Below are positions 1-10,402 of a stretch of 59,186 nt of DNA, in pieces. The notes beneath the pieces were generated by a model. That model was not told the origin of the DNA. It searched no databases and saw only the letters and a list, made by a program, of their open reading frames with translations. The stretch is from Armatimonadota bacterium (GTDB lineage Bacteria > Armatimonadota > Zipacnadia > UBA1398 > JAKPQA01). The stretch spans positions 1-59,186 of the forward strand of contig JAKPQA010000302.1 of NCBI GenBank assembly GCA_029547025.1, given 5' to 3'. The translations under genes were made by a program, and so were the position numbers. Each line of letters starts with the position of its first letter. The first letter of the stretch is position 1.

Positions 1-556
1 CGGGCTTGATGCGCTCGAGCTGCTGGACACGGATGTCCTCGACGTAGAACTTCTCCTTGACCAGGCGGATGGTCGTCTCGGCCTCCATTGCGGCCTGCTC
101 CGCGAGTTCCTTGGCTTTCTCCTGCACATTTCCAATCGCCATGTACAGCGAGTCGAACTTGTCCTGAGGGCTGTCGAGGTCGTCGAGCTTCTTGCCGAGG
201 ATCTCCCAGAGCGTGTCGTAGACGGTAATCGGTGGGACACCCATGAACGTGCCCTCGCGCGGCGTGGCGTACTTGGTGGCGAAGGGCTGCAGCTGTTCCT
301 GGATGCCCGGTACCACCTCATTCTTGACTTTGGTGAATGCGTCGGCGATGGGCTGGATCTCCTCGGTAGGCCTCGTAAAGTCAATGTAGGTTGTCCGGAT
401 GGACTCCACGGCTTCCCGATTCTCGGCCCAGAGGGCCACGATGGCCTCGCAGTCCTTCGTTGCCTCCTCAGGCGTGATGGCGGCGTGCGCGAGGGAAACT
501 GAGCACCCCACGATGGCGAGCAGTGCATAGATGCGACCTGTACCAAGCGACCCCAA
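1..556 (-). CDS. Secreted protein of unknown function (3' end outside window)
   Basis: An open frame runs from about 619 leftwards off the window edge on the minus strand. I prefer the TTG at 556-554 because GGGAGG lies 8 bases upstream and the product then begins with a standard signal peptide (short N-region, hydrophobic IYALLAIVGCSVSLA, likely cleavage after AHA). An in-frame ATG at 619-617 would add 21 residues and has a poorer ribosome site. The visible mature part (about 160 residues) is mostly helical and charged, with heptad-like stretches (ATKDCEAIVALWAENREAV; QEKAKELAEQAAMEAETT). I recognise no family. It is transcribed divergently from gyrB. Cell location: periplasm or outside. Only the N-terminal portion can be read. 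Confidence 0.6.
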   Translation of the reverse strand, partial: MGSLGTGRIYALLAIVGCSVSLAHAAITPEEATKDCEAIVALWAENREAVESIRTTYIDFTRPTEEIQPIADAFTKVKNEVVPGIQEQLQPFATKYATPREGTFMGVPPITVYDTLWEILGKKLDDLDSPQDKFDSLYMAIGNVQEKAKELAEQAAMEAETTIRLVKEKFYVEDIRVQQLERIKP

Positions 557-756
557 ACCCGACGCCTCCCTCTCACGAGCAGGCTTGCCGACAGCTCCGG
601 TCGTGCAGTGTTCGGGCATGGCACTGAGGTGACCTCTCGGCTCGGCGAGACCGGAGGTGGGATCTGGCTTCCCGATGACCGAGTTGGGTCCCAGAGTCCG
701 GCGGGCTCAGCGCCGCGGAATCGCGTCAGAATGCGGCTTGAGGGCTGCCAGGTGCA

Positions 757-785
757 TTGACGCCGGGCCTCCGATTTGGTACACT
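757..785 (+). promoter_or_regulatory. Sigma-70-type promoter of gyrB
   Basis: TTGACG (757-762), a 17-base spacer and TACACT (780-785) form a near-consensus promoter. Transcription would start near 792, giving a leader of about 32 bases before the gyrB ATG at 824. It also rules out the upstream in-frame ATG at 776, which would lie before the transcription start. Confidence 0.75.
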
Positions 786-823
786 TGGTAGGTTTGAGCG
801 CTTTGTCCTTTCGGGGGTTCAGA

Positions 824-2848
824 ATGGCAAGTAACGGCTACGATGCGGACCAAATCAAGGTCCTCCGGGGCCTGTCTCCTGTCCGCGAGCGGCCGGCGAT
901 GTACATCGGCGACACGGGTTCCTACGGGGTTCACCACATCCTCTTCGAGGTCGTAGACAACTCCATCGACGAGTGCCTGGCTGGCCGCTGCGACACGATC
1001 GATGTTGTCATTCATAGTGATGGCAGCGTGAGCGGCACCGACAATGGGTGCGGCATTCCAGTTGACATGCACCCGGAGGAAAAGCGGCCCGGAGTCGAGG
1101 TCGTGCTGACCACGCTCCACGCAGGCAGCAAGTTCGGTGGAGGCGGCTACAAGGTCTCCGGCGGCCTCCACGGCGTCGGCGTTTCGTGCACCAACGCGCT
1201 GTCCGAATGGCTCGAGGTGCGGGTGCGGCGCGAGGGCAGTGAGCACGTGCAGCGGTATGAGCGGGGCGTGCCGAAGACTAAGCTTGAAGTGGTGGGGAAG
1301 GCAAAGGGCACCGGAACCATGATCCGGTTCAAGCCCGACCCCGAGATCTTCGAGGTCACCGAGTTTGACTACGAGGTGATCGCGCGCCGGCTGAGGGAGC
1401 TTGCCTATCTGACCGGCGGGGCCACGATCAGCCTGGCAGACGAGCGCACGGGCAAGCGCGAGTCGTTCTCCTACAAGGGCGGCATCGCTGAGTATGTGAA
1501 AACCCTGAATCGCAATAAGGGAGTGCTGCATCGGACGCCAGTGCTCATCGCGGCCGAGCGCGACAGCATTGGTATCGAGGTGGCTATCCAGTATAACGAC
1601 GGATATGCCGAACAGGTACTCTCTTTTGCGAACTTCATCAATACACGAGAAGGCGGCACGCACGTCAGCGGCTTCCGCACGGCCCTCACGCGAACCGTCA
1701 ACCAGTATGGCCGCAAGCTTGGGGTGCTAAAGGAGAAGGATCCAAACCTCTCCGGCGACGATGTCCGCGAGGGCCTGTGCGCGGTGGTCAGCGTGAAGCT
1801 GCTCAACCCGCAGTTTGAGGGTCAGACCAAGGCAAAGCTGGGTAACAGCGAGGTTGAGGGTATCGTCAACTCGGTGGTGGGTGAGAAGCTCTCGGAGTGG
1901 TTCGAGGAGCATCCGGCCGAGGCCAAGCGCATTATCAGCCAGGCGCAGGTGGCGCAGCGGGCGCGCGATGCGGCCCGAAAGGCCAGCGACCTCATCAAGC
2001 GCAAGTCGGCGCTCGAGAGTGGTTCGATGCCCGGGAAGCTCTGGGACTGCTCGTCGCGCAAGCGTGAGGAGTGTGAGGTCTTCCTCGTCGAGGGTGATAG
2101 CGCGGCGGGGAGCGCCAAGAGCGCTCGCGACGCGCGTTTTCAGGCGATCCTTCCCCTGGGTGGCAAGCCCCTGACCGTGGAGAAGGCGCGCATCGACAAA
2201 GTGCTCAGCCACGAGGTGTTGGGGACCATCATCTCGGCTCTGGGGACTGGGATCACCGCCCACTCCAACGGGAATGGCAAGGCCGAGGCTCAGGAGGAGC
2301 TCGGCGAAGAGCCGCAGGACGAAGGCGACGGCGAGGGCGAGGCGCAACCCGGGACCGCCGGGGAAGCTGATGGGCCCGACAACGGGACAATGGATCTGTC
2401 GAAACTGCGCTATGAACGGGTCATCATCATGGCCGACGCCGACTCGGACGGCCTTCACATTCGGACTCTGCTCCTGAACTTCTTCTTCCGGTACATGCAG
2501 CCGTTGATCACCCACGGGCATGTCTACATCGCGCGCCCGCCCTTGTTTCGGGTCAAGCATGGCCGCGAGATTGACTACGCCTGGTCTGAGGAAGAGCTGA
2601 ACCGCCTCTTGGAGCGGACGTCGCCGCGCGGGCGGCAGGTATCGCGCTTCAAGGGTCTGGGCGAGATGGATGCCGAGGACCTGGCTCTGACGACGATGGA
2701 CATCGCGACCCGGCGGATCTCGCGGGTGACCATCGACGACTGTGTAATGGCTGACGACCTGTTTGTGACGCTGTTGGGCGAGAAGGTCGAGCCACGGCGG
2801 GAGTTCATTGCGACCCACGCCAAGGAAGTCCGCAATCTCGACTTCTAG
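824..2848 (+). CDS. gyrB: DNA gyrase (topoisomerase II) subunit B
   Basis: The 674-aa ATPase subunit of the type IIA topoisomerase; with GyrA it uses ATP to supercoil DNA. GHKL ATPase residues are in the usual places: E42 and N46 in FEVVDNSIDE, D73 and G75 in TDNGCGIP, and the GLHGVG lid. The transducer QTKAKLGN motif follows, then the TOPRIM domain with VFLVEGDSAAGSAK and the metal-binding DADSD, and a C-terminal tail with RFKGLGEMD. Start chosen at 824 because the promoter places the RNA start near 792. Odd: about 45 extra residues (roughly 478-522), rich in Glu, Gly and Asp, interrupt TOPRIM between LGTGI and DLSKLRYER. gyrA follows after 117 bases on the same strand. A topoisomerase IV ParE role cannot be excluded, since only one gene pair is visible. 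Confidence 0.96.
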   Translation: MASNGYDADQIKVLRGLSPVRERPAMYIGDTGSYGVHHILFEVVDNSIDECLAGRCDTIDVVIHSDGSVSGTDNGCGIPVDMHPEEKRPGVEVVLTTLHAGSKFGGGGYKVSGGLHGVGVSCTNALSEWLEVRVRREGSEHVQRYERGVPKTKLEVVGKAKGTGTMIRFKPDPEIFEVTEFDYEVIARRLRELAYLTGGATISLADERTGKRESFSYKGGIAEYVKTLNRNKGVLHRTPVLIAAERDSIGIEVAIQYNDGYAEQVLSFANFINTREGGTHVSGFRTALTRTVNQYGRKLGVLKEKDPNLSGDDVREGLCAVVSVKLLNPQFEGQTKAKLGNSEVEGIVNSVVGEKLSEWFEEHPAEAKRIISQAQVAQRARDAARKASDLIKRKSALESGSMPGKLWDCSSRKREECEVFLVEGDSAAGSAKSARDARFQAILPLGGKPLTVEKARIDKVLSHEVLGTIISALGTGITAHSNGNGKAEAQEELGEEPQDEGDGEGEAQPGTAGEADGPDNGTMDLSKLRYERVIIMADADSDGLHIRTLLLNFFFRYMQPLITHGHVYIARPPLFRVKHGREIDYAWSEEELNRLLERTSPRGRQVSRFKGLGEMDAEDLALTTMDIATRRISRVTIDDCVMADDLFVTLLGEKVEPRREFIATHAKEVRNLDF

Positions 2849-2965
2849 CCCGCGTCGATACGGGCCATAGCTGCGGCCGGGGCGGCGCGTGTTTGGAGTC
2901 TCCGTCCGGCCACTGCTCTGCTGTTGCCTCTTCGTGATTCGTTCGTATGTTGAGGAGCTCCGACC

Positions 2966-5403
<2,438 letters not shown>

Positions 5404-5404
<1 letters not shown>

Positions 5405-5817
5405 TGCGGTTCGAGGAACTCGAGCACACGGCGGACCTTTCCATTCGGGCGTATGGACGCAGCCTGCCCGACCTCTTCGAGAACTCTGCGCTCGGGATGT
5501 TCTCCCTCATATGGCACCCAACCGATGCGGAGGAGCTCTCCCATACGGCTCACGTCAGGCTGGCGCCCGACGAACCCGCCGCCCTGCTCAGACGCTTCCT
5601 GGCGGAGCTGCTGTTCGTCCATGAGGACCGCGCACTGCTCTTCGCGCGTTTCCATGTCGCCCTGCCTCCGTGCGGCCCGCTCGAGTGCGAGGCGGAGGGT
5701 GTTCCCATTGCCGGCCACGAGCTGCGCTCTCACATCAAGGCCGTCACGTTCCACCGCCTTCAGGTCTGCCAGGACGACAATGGGCTCTGGACGGCGACGT
5801 TGGTGTTCGACACATAG
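5404..5817 (+). CDS. Archease family protein
   Basis: A 137-aa archease. In characterised systems archease helps the RtcB RNA ligase by promoting its guanylylation and altering nucleotide specificity. The family hallmarks are visible: HTADLSIRAYG at 8-18 (metal-site Asp11), the helix LPDLFENSALGMF, the late motif IKAVTFHRLQV, and a C-terminal FDT with the conserved Asp136. It starts with GTG one base inside the gyrA stop, so it is probably translated by coupling from the gyrA message. No rtcB gene is in the window, so the partner must be elsewhere. Family assignment is firm; the role here is inferred. Confidence 0.9.
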
Positions 5818-5830
5818 CCGCAAAAACACA

Positions 5831-5855
5831 GCGGGGCACCGGTAAGGTGCCCCGC
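5831..5855 (-). terminator. Intrinsic terminator of tRNA-Pro (minus strand)
   Basis: A perfect 10-bp stem (GCGGGGCACC / GGTGCCCCGC) with a 5-base loop. Read on the minus strand it is followed by a T-run (the AAAAA at 5822-5826 on plus), so it terminates the tRNA transcript 14 bases beyond the CCA end. It lies just after the archease stop and could also limit read-through from gyrBA, although the plus side has no T-run. Confidence 0.85.
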
Positions 5856-5868
5856 TCAGACTGCCCGA

Positions 5869-5945
5869 TGGTCGGGATGGGCGGACTTGAACCGCCGACC
5901 TTTCGGTCCCGAACCGAACGCGCTACCAAACTGCGCCACATCCCG
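5869..5945 (-). tRNA. tRNA-Pro (anticodon CGG), CCA encoded
   Basis: A complete cloverleaf can be drawn: 7-bp acceptor stem CGGGATG/CATCCCG, D arm GCGC...GCGC, anticodon stem TTCGG/CCGAA with loop TTCGGGA (anticodon CGG), a 5-base variable loop and T arm GGCGG-TTCAAGT-CCGCC. The discriminator A and CCA are encoded (77 bases in all). It decodes the proline codon CCG, which is expected to be heavily used in this GC-rich genome. Confidence 0.96.
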
Positions 5946-5958
5946 ATGTTACGTGCTG

Positions 5959-5987
5959 ATGGTACACTCTCGTGGCGCTCTGGTCAA
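5959..5987 (-). promoter_or_regulatory. Promoter of tRNA-Pro
   Basis: On the minus strand, TTGACC (5987-5982), a 17-base spacer and TACCAT (5964-5959) precede the tRNA 5' end by 13 bases. Spacing and position fit a sigma-70 tRNA promoter, so the tRNA need not depend on read-through from aroB. The rest of the aroB-tRNA gap (5988-6160) shows nothing else. Confidence 0.7.
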
Positions 5988-6160
5988 CTCACGGCGCCAG
6001 CCGCGTCGGGGCGGTACGGCTCCTCTTGCAGCAGGTCGGCCCCTCCTGGCATGTGCCGATGGCCTCCACGCAGGACGGTATACCCCAGCTCGCGGCTGGT
6101 CCCCTCTGCTCGCCGCGCGGGGGACCTTCCGGACGCCGCTCGCAAGAGGCCCAGCCAGGC

Positions 6161-7255
6161 CTATGCTCGCGGGGGCGCCGCGCTGCGCACGACCTCCTCG
6201 ACCAGTGCCCGCTCGACGCCCGAGACCACATCAACCTCACCGATGCCGCGGCACACCACGAAGCGCAGTCCTTCCGCCCCCGCCTTCTTGTCGAGCTCCA
6301 TCGCCGCAAGGACCTGAACCGGGTCCAGACCCGGAGCACTGGTCGGAAGGCCGGCCGCACGCAGCAGGGCCGTCACCCGGGAGGCATCGTCTTCGGACAG
6401 CAAGCCGAGGCGTACTGACAACTGGCCGGCGCAGACCATACCCACGGAGACAGCCTCACCATGCCGCAGCCTTCGCAGCGCCCCGGCCGTCTCGAAGCCG
6501 TGGCCGAATGTGTGCCCGTAGTTCAGGATCCGGCGCAAGCCCGTCTCCCTCTCATCGGCGGTCACCACCGCTGCCTTGATCCGGCACGATCCCGCTACCA
6601 GGGCCGTCAGAGCGTCGGCGTCGCCGCCGAGCAGCGCATTCAGGTGCTCTTCGATGAATGACAGGTAGGCGGGGTCGCGGATCACCCCGTGCTTGATGGC
6701 CTCGGCCAGGCCCGAACGAAGCTCTCTCGGTGGCAGGGTGCGCAGGACCACCGGGTCGCACACCACGGCAGCCGGCTGAGCAAAGGCGCCGACCAGGTTC
6801 TTCGCAGCCCCCAGATTCACCCCTGTCTTGCCGCCCACCGACGAGTCCACCATGGCCAGCAGTGACGTGGGCACCTGAACGCATGCAAGCCCGCGCAGAA
6901 ACGTGGCTGCAGCAAATCCGCCCAGATCGCCAACGACGCCGCCACCCAGTGCCACCACAACAGAGTCTCTGGTCAGGCGCGCATCGACCATGGTGCCGTA
7001 CAGTCTCTCGAGCGTCCGCAGCGATTTGCTGCGCTCCCCTGAAGCGACCACGTGCGTGCGCACGTCCAGTCCAGCAGAGCAGAGGCTCCCGACGGCGTCC
7101 TTGGCCCACACGCCCCCCACGTTCCGGTCGGTGACAACGAGGGCGCGCCCGTCCCTGGCAACTCCCGCCACTGCTCGGCCGAGCAAAGCAACCTGGCCCG
7201 CGCCCACGCGGATCTCATACGAGCGCGATCCGAGCTCGACACGCACCGTGGTCAA
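6161..7255 (-). CDS. aroB: 3-dehydroquinate synthase
   Basis: A 364-aa AroB converting DAHP to 3-dehydroquinate, the second step of the shikimate pathway (cytoplasmic; NAD and a divalent metal). Diagnostic stretches are GGGVVGDLGGF (NAD-binding loop), PTSLLAMVDSSVGGKTGVN, the metal-site GLAEAIKHG and NYGHTFGHGFE. Start is TTG at 7255 with GGGAGG about 10 bases upstream; the nearby ATG is out of frame. It directly follows the secretin gene, as aroB follows pilQ in many type IVa pilus loci, although the usual intervening aroK is missing here. An attenuator-like hairpin separates it from the pilus genes. Confidence 0.96.
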   Translation of the reverse strand: MTTVRVELGSRSYEIRVGAGQVALLGRAVAGVARDGRALVVTDRNVGGVWAKDAVGSLCSAGLDVRTHVVASGERSKSLRTLERLYGTMVDARLTRDSVVVALGGGVVGDLGGFAAATFLRGLACVQVPTSLLAMVDSSVGGKTGVNLGAAKNLVGAFAQPAAVVCDPVVLRTLPPRELRSGLAEAIKHGVIRDPAYLSFIEEHLNALLGGDADALTALVAGSCRIKAAVVTADERETGLRRILNYGHTFGHGFETAGALRRLRHGEAVSVGMVCAGQLSVRLGLLSEDDASRVTALLRAAGLPTSAPGLDPVQVLAAMELDKKAGAEGLRFVVCRGIGEVDVVSGVERALVEEVVRSAAPPRA

Positions 7256-7282
7256 CGCCGCATGCCTCCCCCTGAAAACAAC

Positions 7283-7309
7283 GATGGGGCGGCGCGGTGC
7301 CGCCCCATC
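7283..7309 (-). terminator. Terminator or attenuator between the secretin gene and aroB
   Basis: A perfect 11-bp stem (GATGGGGCGGC / GCCGCCCCATC) with a 5-base loop; on the minus strand it is followed by GTTGTTTTC. It sits 24 bases after the secretin stop and 27 bases before the aroB start. Partial read-through would set aroB expression from the pil transcript. Confidence 0.75.
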
Positions 7310-7332
7310 GCGTGTGTGCGCCGAACTCGGCG

Positions 7333-9183
7333 CTAGAGCTGCTCGTCGACCGTGAGCTGTGTCGGCATGACCTTGACGGTAATGAAGAACAACAGCTCAC
7401 GCTCGCGCAGGTCGGTGCTCCGGGAGCGGAAGAGGGACCCGATCAGCGGGATCTCCGACAGGAGGGGCACCCGCCCCCTGCTGACGCTGCGGGATCGGTC
7501 GATGACGCCGCCGAGCACGACCGTCTTGCCGTCCGGCACCTGCACAACCGTCTCGATGTACTGCTCGGACTCGGTCGGGATGGAAGTCCCGTTGACGACC
7601 AGCGTCTCGCCCGGAACTGAGATCTCGGGCACCACATACATGGTCACCGAGTTATCCGCATTGATGCGCGGGGTGATGTTGAACATGACGCCGATCTCGA
7701 GTTCGTCGACCTGCTCCAGGCCCTGGATGACATTCCCGAAGGCGTCGCGCGTCAGTGTAGGGATTACCACCGGGACCGTTCGGTACTCGCCAATGAAGGC
7801 GGGGGTCATGTTCTGCGTGATGACCCGTGGCATCTGGAGAACGTCCGCAACGGTCTCGAGCTTGTTCGCCGAGAGTGCCGCCCGGAAATCGCCATTCACG
7901 TAGCCGATCGATAGACTGCCGCCCGTCGTCGCTGCCGGGTTAGACCCGATCTCCACCGTCCCGTCAGTGAAGCTCACCCGGATGGCCTTGCTCTTCGTGT
8001 CGCTCATCGATACATCAGCCACGATAAGCTCTACCGCCACCTGCTTGATCGGCTGATCCAGAATCTCGATGAGCTCGCGGACCTGGTCGATCCCCTGCTG
8101 GGCACCGTGAACAATGACCGAGTTCAGCTCGAGGACGGCCTGGATGCTGTCGACGTCATCCGGGAGCACCAGGTTGCCGCCGCCGCCGTAGCCGCCCCCG
8201 AAGCCGCCGCCGAACCCACCGAGGCCGCCGCCACCAAACCCACCGCCACCCCAGCCACCGCCGCCGCGACCACCAAAGCCCCCACCGCCAAAGTTGCCGC
8301 CACCGCCCCAGCCCCCGAACTGGCCGTAGCCGGCGCCGCCAACTCCGTTGAGCGCGGCCATCCGGTTGATGTTCGCGCTGGCGAACTTCGAGCCACGCAT
8401 GCCCTCGCGGCGGAGAGCGGCCATCTGGGCCTCCTGAAGCGGCCCCAGCCCGCGTGGTCCCGTGCTCACTACGGTGCCACCCACCGCGGCGACAACAGTC
8501 GGCAGGTCCGCATACTTGACCTCGATGACCTCATAATGGCGAGGCTCCTCGGCCTTCTGCTCTCCGCCCGACGCACCCGCGCCAATGGCGTCGGACGCAG
8601 AGCGGATGCCCTCGACCGACCCTTTGGGCTGGAGCTTCAGATCGGGCGCGGCGCTGACGTTCAGCACCTCGGCAGCCCTTCGCAACTCCGGGGCGTCAGA
8701 GGCCGCCACCCCGGTGCCCGCTCTCTCCGCCACGGTCCGGCCCGCCTCGGAGTCCTTCGAGTACACACACAGTATGCCGTTGCGGGTTTCGGAGGCCAGG
8801 CGCAACTCCGGGTTGCCCAGAATCGCCTGAAGCACCTCGTCGGCCGTGGCGCTCGGGATGCTCAGATAGCCAATCTCGCCCTTGACGTCGGCCCCAATCA
8901 TGATGGGCAGCCGGCGCCACTCGGCCACGGCACGCAGGACCTGCGACACGGGCACATCCTGGAGTTCGAGCGAGACGGGCTCATCGCCGAGGCCCTCAAG
9001 ATCGGCGAGGCTGGCCGCCGTGTCGCTGGCGCCGACTGCGGCGGCCGCATCCGCGGCTGCGCCCAACGCCTCCTCATGCTCGAGCCGGACTGCCGTGCCG
9101 GTGGTGTCGCCGGGTACCGCAAGAACCGCCGATGCGGCCACGACGATGAGTAGTGTCGCGAAGCCCCAGAGCTTAAGCTTCAA
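7333..9183 (-). CDS. pilQ: Secretin (PilQ/GspD family outer-membrane pore) with Gly-rich insertion
   Basis: A 616-aa exported protein, the likely outer-membrane channel of the pilus/secretion machine. Start is TTG at 9183-9181 with GGGAGGGG upstream; it gives a clean signal peptide (KLWGFATLLIVVAASAVLAV). Order: an Ala-rich linker, an STN/N0-like domain (66-145), an N1-like domain beginning YEVIEVKYADLP (about 216) interrupted by a Gly/Phe/Trp-rich tract (281-337), then the secretin beta-domain (about 380-606). The family signature is VPLLSEIPLIGSLF near 572-585. Last gene of pilMNOPQ. The closest alternative is GspD; the aroB neighbour and PilM-PilO partners favour PilQ. The 201-base gap upstream (9184-9384) holds only its ribosome site. 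Confidence 0.92.
   Translation of the reverse strand: MKLKLWGFATLLIVVAASAVLAVPGDTTGTAVRLEHEEALGAAADAAAAVGASDTAASLADLEGLGDEPVSLELQDVPVSQVLRAVAEWRRLPIMIGADVKGEIGYLSIPSATADEVLQAILGNPELRLASETRNGILCVYSKDSEAGRTVAERAGTGVAASDAPELRRAAEVLNVSAAPDLKLQPKGSVEGIRSASDAIGAGASGGEQKAEEPRHYEVIEVKYADLPTVVAAVGGTVVSTGPRGLGPLQEAQMAALRREGMRGSKFASANINRMAALNGVGGAGYGQFGGWGGGGNFGGGGFGGRGGGGWGGGGFGGGGLGGFGGGFGGGYGGGGNLVLPDDVDSIQAVLELNSVIVHGAQQGIDQVRELIEILDQPIKQVAVELIVADVSMSDTKSKAIRVSFTDGTVEIGSNPAATTGGSLSIGYVNGDFRAALSANKLETVADVLQMPRVITQNMTPAFIGEYRTVPVVIPTLTRDAFGNVIQGLEQVDELEIGVMFNITPRINADNSVTMYVVPEISVPGETLVVNGTSIPTESEQYIETVVQVPDGKTVVLGGVIDRSRSVSRGRVPLLSEIPLIGSLFRSRSTDLRERELLFFITVKVMPTQLTVDEQL
8173..8343 (-). repeat. Gly-rich coding tract in the secretin
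   Basis: Low-complexity DNA coding secretin residues 281-337, built from GGGG(F/W/N), GGRGGGG and GGFGGG units. It falls inside the N1 ring domain, where a loop would be expected. Aromatic residues (F, W, Y) punctuate the glycine runs. Confidence 0.85.
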
Positions 9184-9384
9184 CGCTCTGACCCCTCCCC
9201 TAGTCCAGCACGAGGAGCCCGTGCCGTGCCTCTCACGAGGGAACGACGCCCGTAACACAACGGTGGCCGGGAGATTCCCGTTCACCCCCGTCGAGAGACC
9301 AATACATCCGCACATATTCCAGCAGAGGCGGCAGCGCACCTTCCGGCGGCTGCCGCCCGATCTCGGCGCCCAAAACAGGGGATG

Positions 9385-10275
9385 CTACCAGCCGCCGCCC
9401 CATCCGCCGCCACCACGGTTGCCGCCCCATCCGCCGCCACCGCGGTTGCCGCCCCAGCTGTTTCCGCCACGGTTCGACGAGTAGCCGCCACCACGGCCAC
9501 CGTAGCCACCGCCTCGGCCGCCATAGCCGCCACCACCGTAGCCGCCACCACCGTAGCCGCCGCCATAGCCGCCGCCACCGTAGCCGCCGCCACCCATCTG
9601 CATCACGTCGGTGTTCATCAGCACGTAACCGCCACCGAAGAGAAGGGCCGCGCTGTAGCCGCCGATGTGCTTGGCCTCGATGACTTCGTACAGGTAATCC
9701 TCGGTCTCCTCTTCGGAGGCTGTTCCGCCCTGCCCACCGGCGCCCGGGCCGGTTCCGCCGCCGGCGCCCAGACCGAGGCCCCCGGATCGGCCGGTGCGTC
9801 CACTCGACGTGCCGCCGCGCCGATTGGTGGTCCCGCCACCCATCATGCCGCTGCCCTGCGCGATCTGCAGCGGCGCGACGCGGTAGACGATCTCGGAGTC
9901 ATCACCGGCAAGGACGCTCTTGCCCTTGCCCTCAGAGGCGCCCTCAGCACGCTTGTTCGTGGCACCCGCCTTGTTCCGGATCGTTAGCCCCCCATCGGCC
10001 TCGACCTTCTCGAGCCCGTACTTGTCCAGGATGAACTGCAGCGCGACGGCCGGGGTGACCTCGCTGAGCAGCACGGTAACGTCCTGGTCACGGACGTCCT
10101 TGGCGAACTCGATCTTGGGGAGCCCGAACTTGGCGATGGCCTGCACGACTTCCTTGAGGCCCTCGTCGTAGCACTTCACTGTGATGAGGTCGTTGCTGGC
10201 CTGAGCGAAGGCAGTTCCGCCGCAGACCAGGAGCCCCACGGCCACCAGTGTGAGACCCGGGAGAAAGCGTCGCAT
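9385..10275 (-). CDS. Short secretin-like periplasmic protein with Gly/Tyr-rich tail
   Basis: A 296-aa protein with a signal peptide (MRRFLPGLTLVAVGLLVCGG, cleavage near AFA) and an STN/N0-like domain (28-100). A Gly/Thr linker (140-185) is followed by YLYEVIEAK at 194-202, which matches YEVIEVK of the neighbouring secretin, and then about 70 residues of GGGGYGGG, GGRGGGY and GGNRGGGGW repeats ending in Trp. It has no secretin beta-domain, so it looks like the N-terminal half of a secretin stopping inside the Gly-rich loop. The ATG at 10275 has GAGGAG 10 bases upstream. It lies between pilP- and pilQ-like genes. A pilotin- or ring-accessory role is inference. Confidence 0.85.
   Translation of the reverse strand: MRRFLPGLTLVAVGLLVCGGTAFAQASNDLITVKCYDEGLKEVVQAIAKFGLPKIEFAKDVRDQDVTVLLSEVTPAVALQFILDKYGLEKVEADGGLTIRNKAGATNKRAEGASEGKGKSVLAGDDSEIVYRVAPLQIAQGSGMMGGGTTNRRGGTSSGRTGRSGGLGLGAGGGTGPGAGGQGGTASEEETEDYLYEVIEAKHIGGYSAALLFGGGYVLMNTDVMQMGGGGYGGGGYGGGYGGGGYGGGGYGGRGGGYGGRGGGYSSNRGGNSWGGNRGGGGWGGNRGGGGWGGGW
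9388..9594 (-). repeat. Gly/Tyr/Trp-rich coding repeat
   Basis: Codes for the C-terminal tail (about residues 228-296) of the short secretin-like protein. Units are GGGGYGGG, then GGRGGGY, then GNRGGGGWG. The near-identical copies suggest slippage-type expansion. Confidence 0.85.
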
Positions 10276-10402
10276 CCCTACACCACTCCTCTTCTCGCCT
10301 CGCGCCGTCCGGCCGAACCGCACGCCGCATACGGCGTGGAAGCACCGCGCGATGCCCCCAAGAGACGGTCGAGCTGCCCTCGGGTTCGCGGCAGCAGTAC
10401 CG

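Noticed and set aside
776-823. Upstream in-frame ATG as gyrB start
   Set aside because: It lies before the expected transcription start (about 792) of the TTGACG-17-TACACT promoter and adds residues absent from GyrB; ATG 824 gives the normal N-terminus.
8107-9153. Ala/Thr-rich plus-strand frame opposite the secretin
   Set aside because: Generated by the antisense of glycine codons (GCC); the secretin itself is unmistakable.
8173-9594. CRISPR-like or tandem DNA repeats
   Set aside because: The repeats are short, irregular, protein-coding glycine codon runs without spacers.
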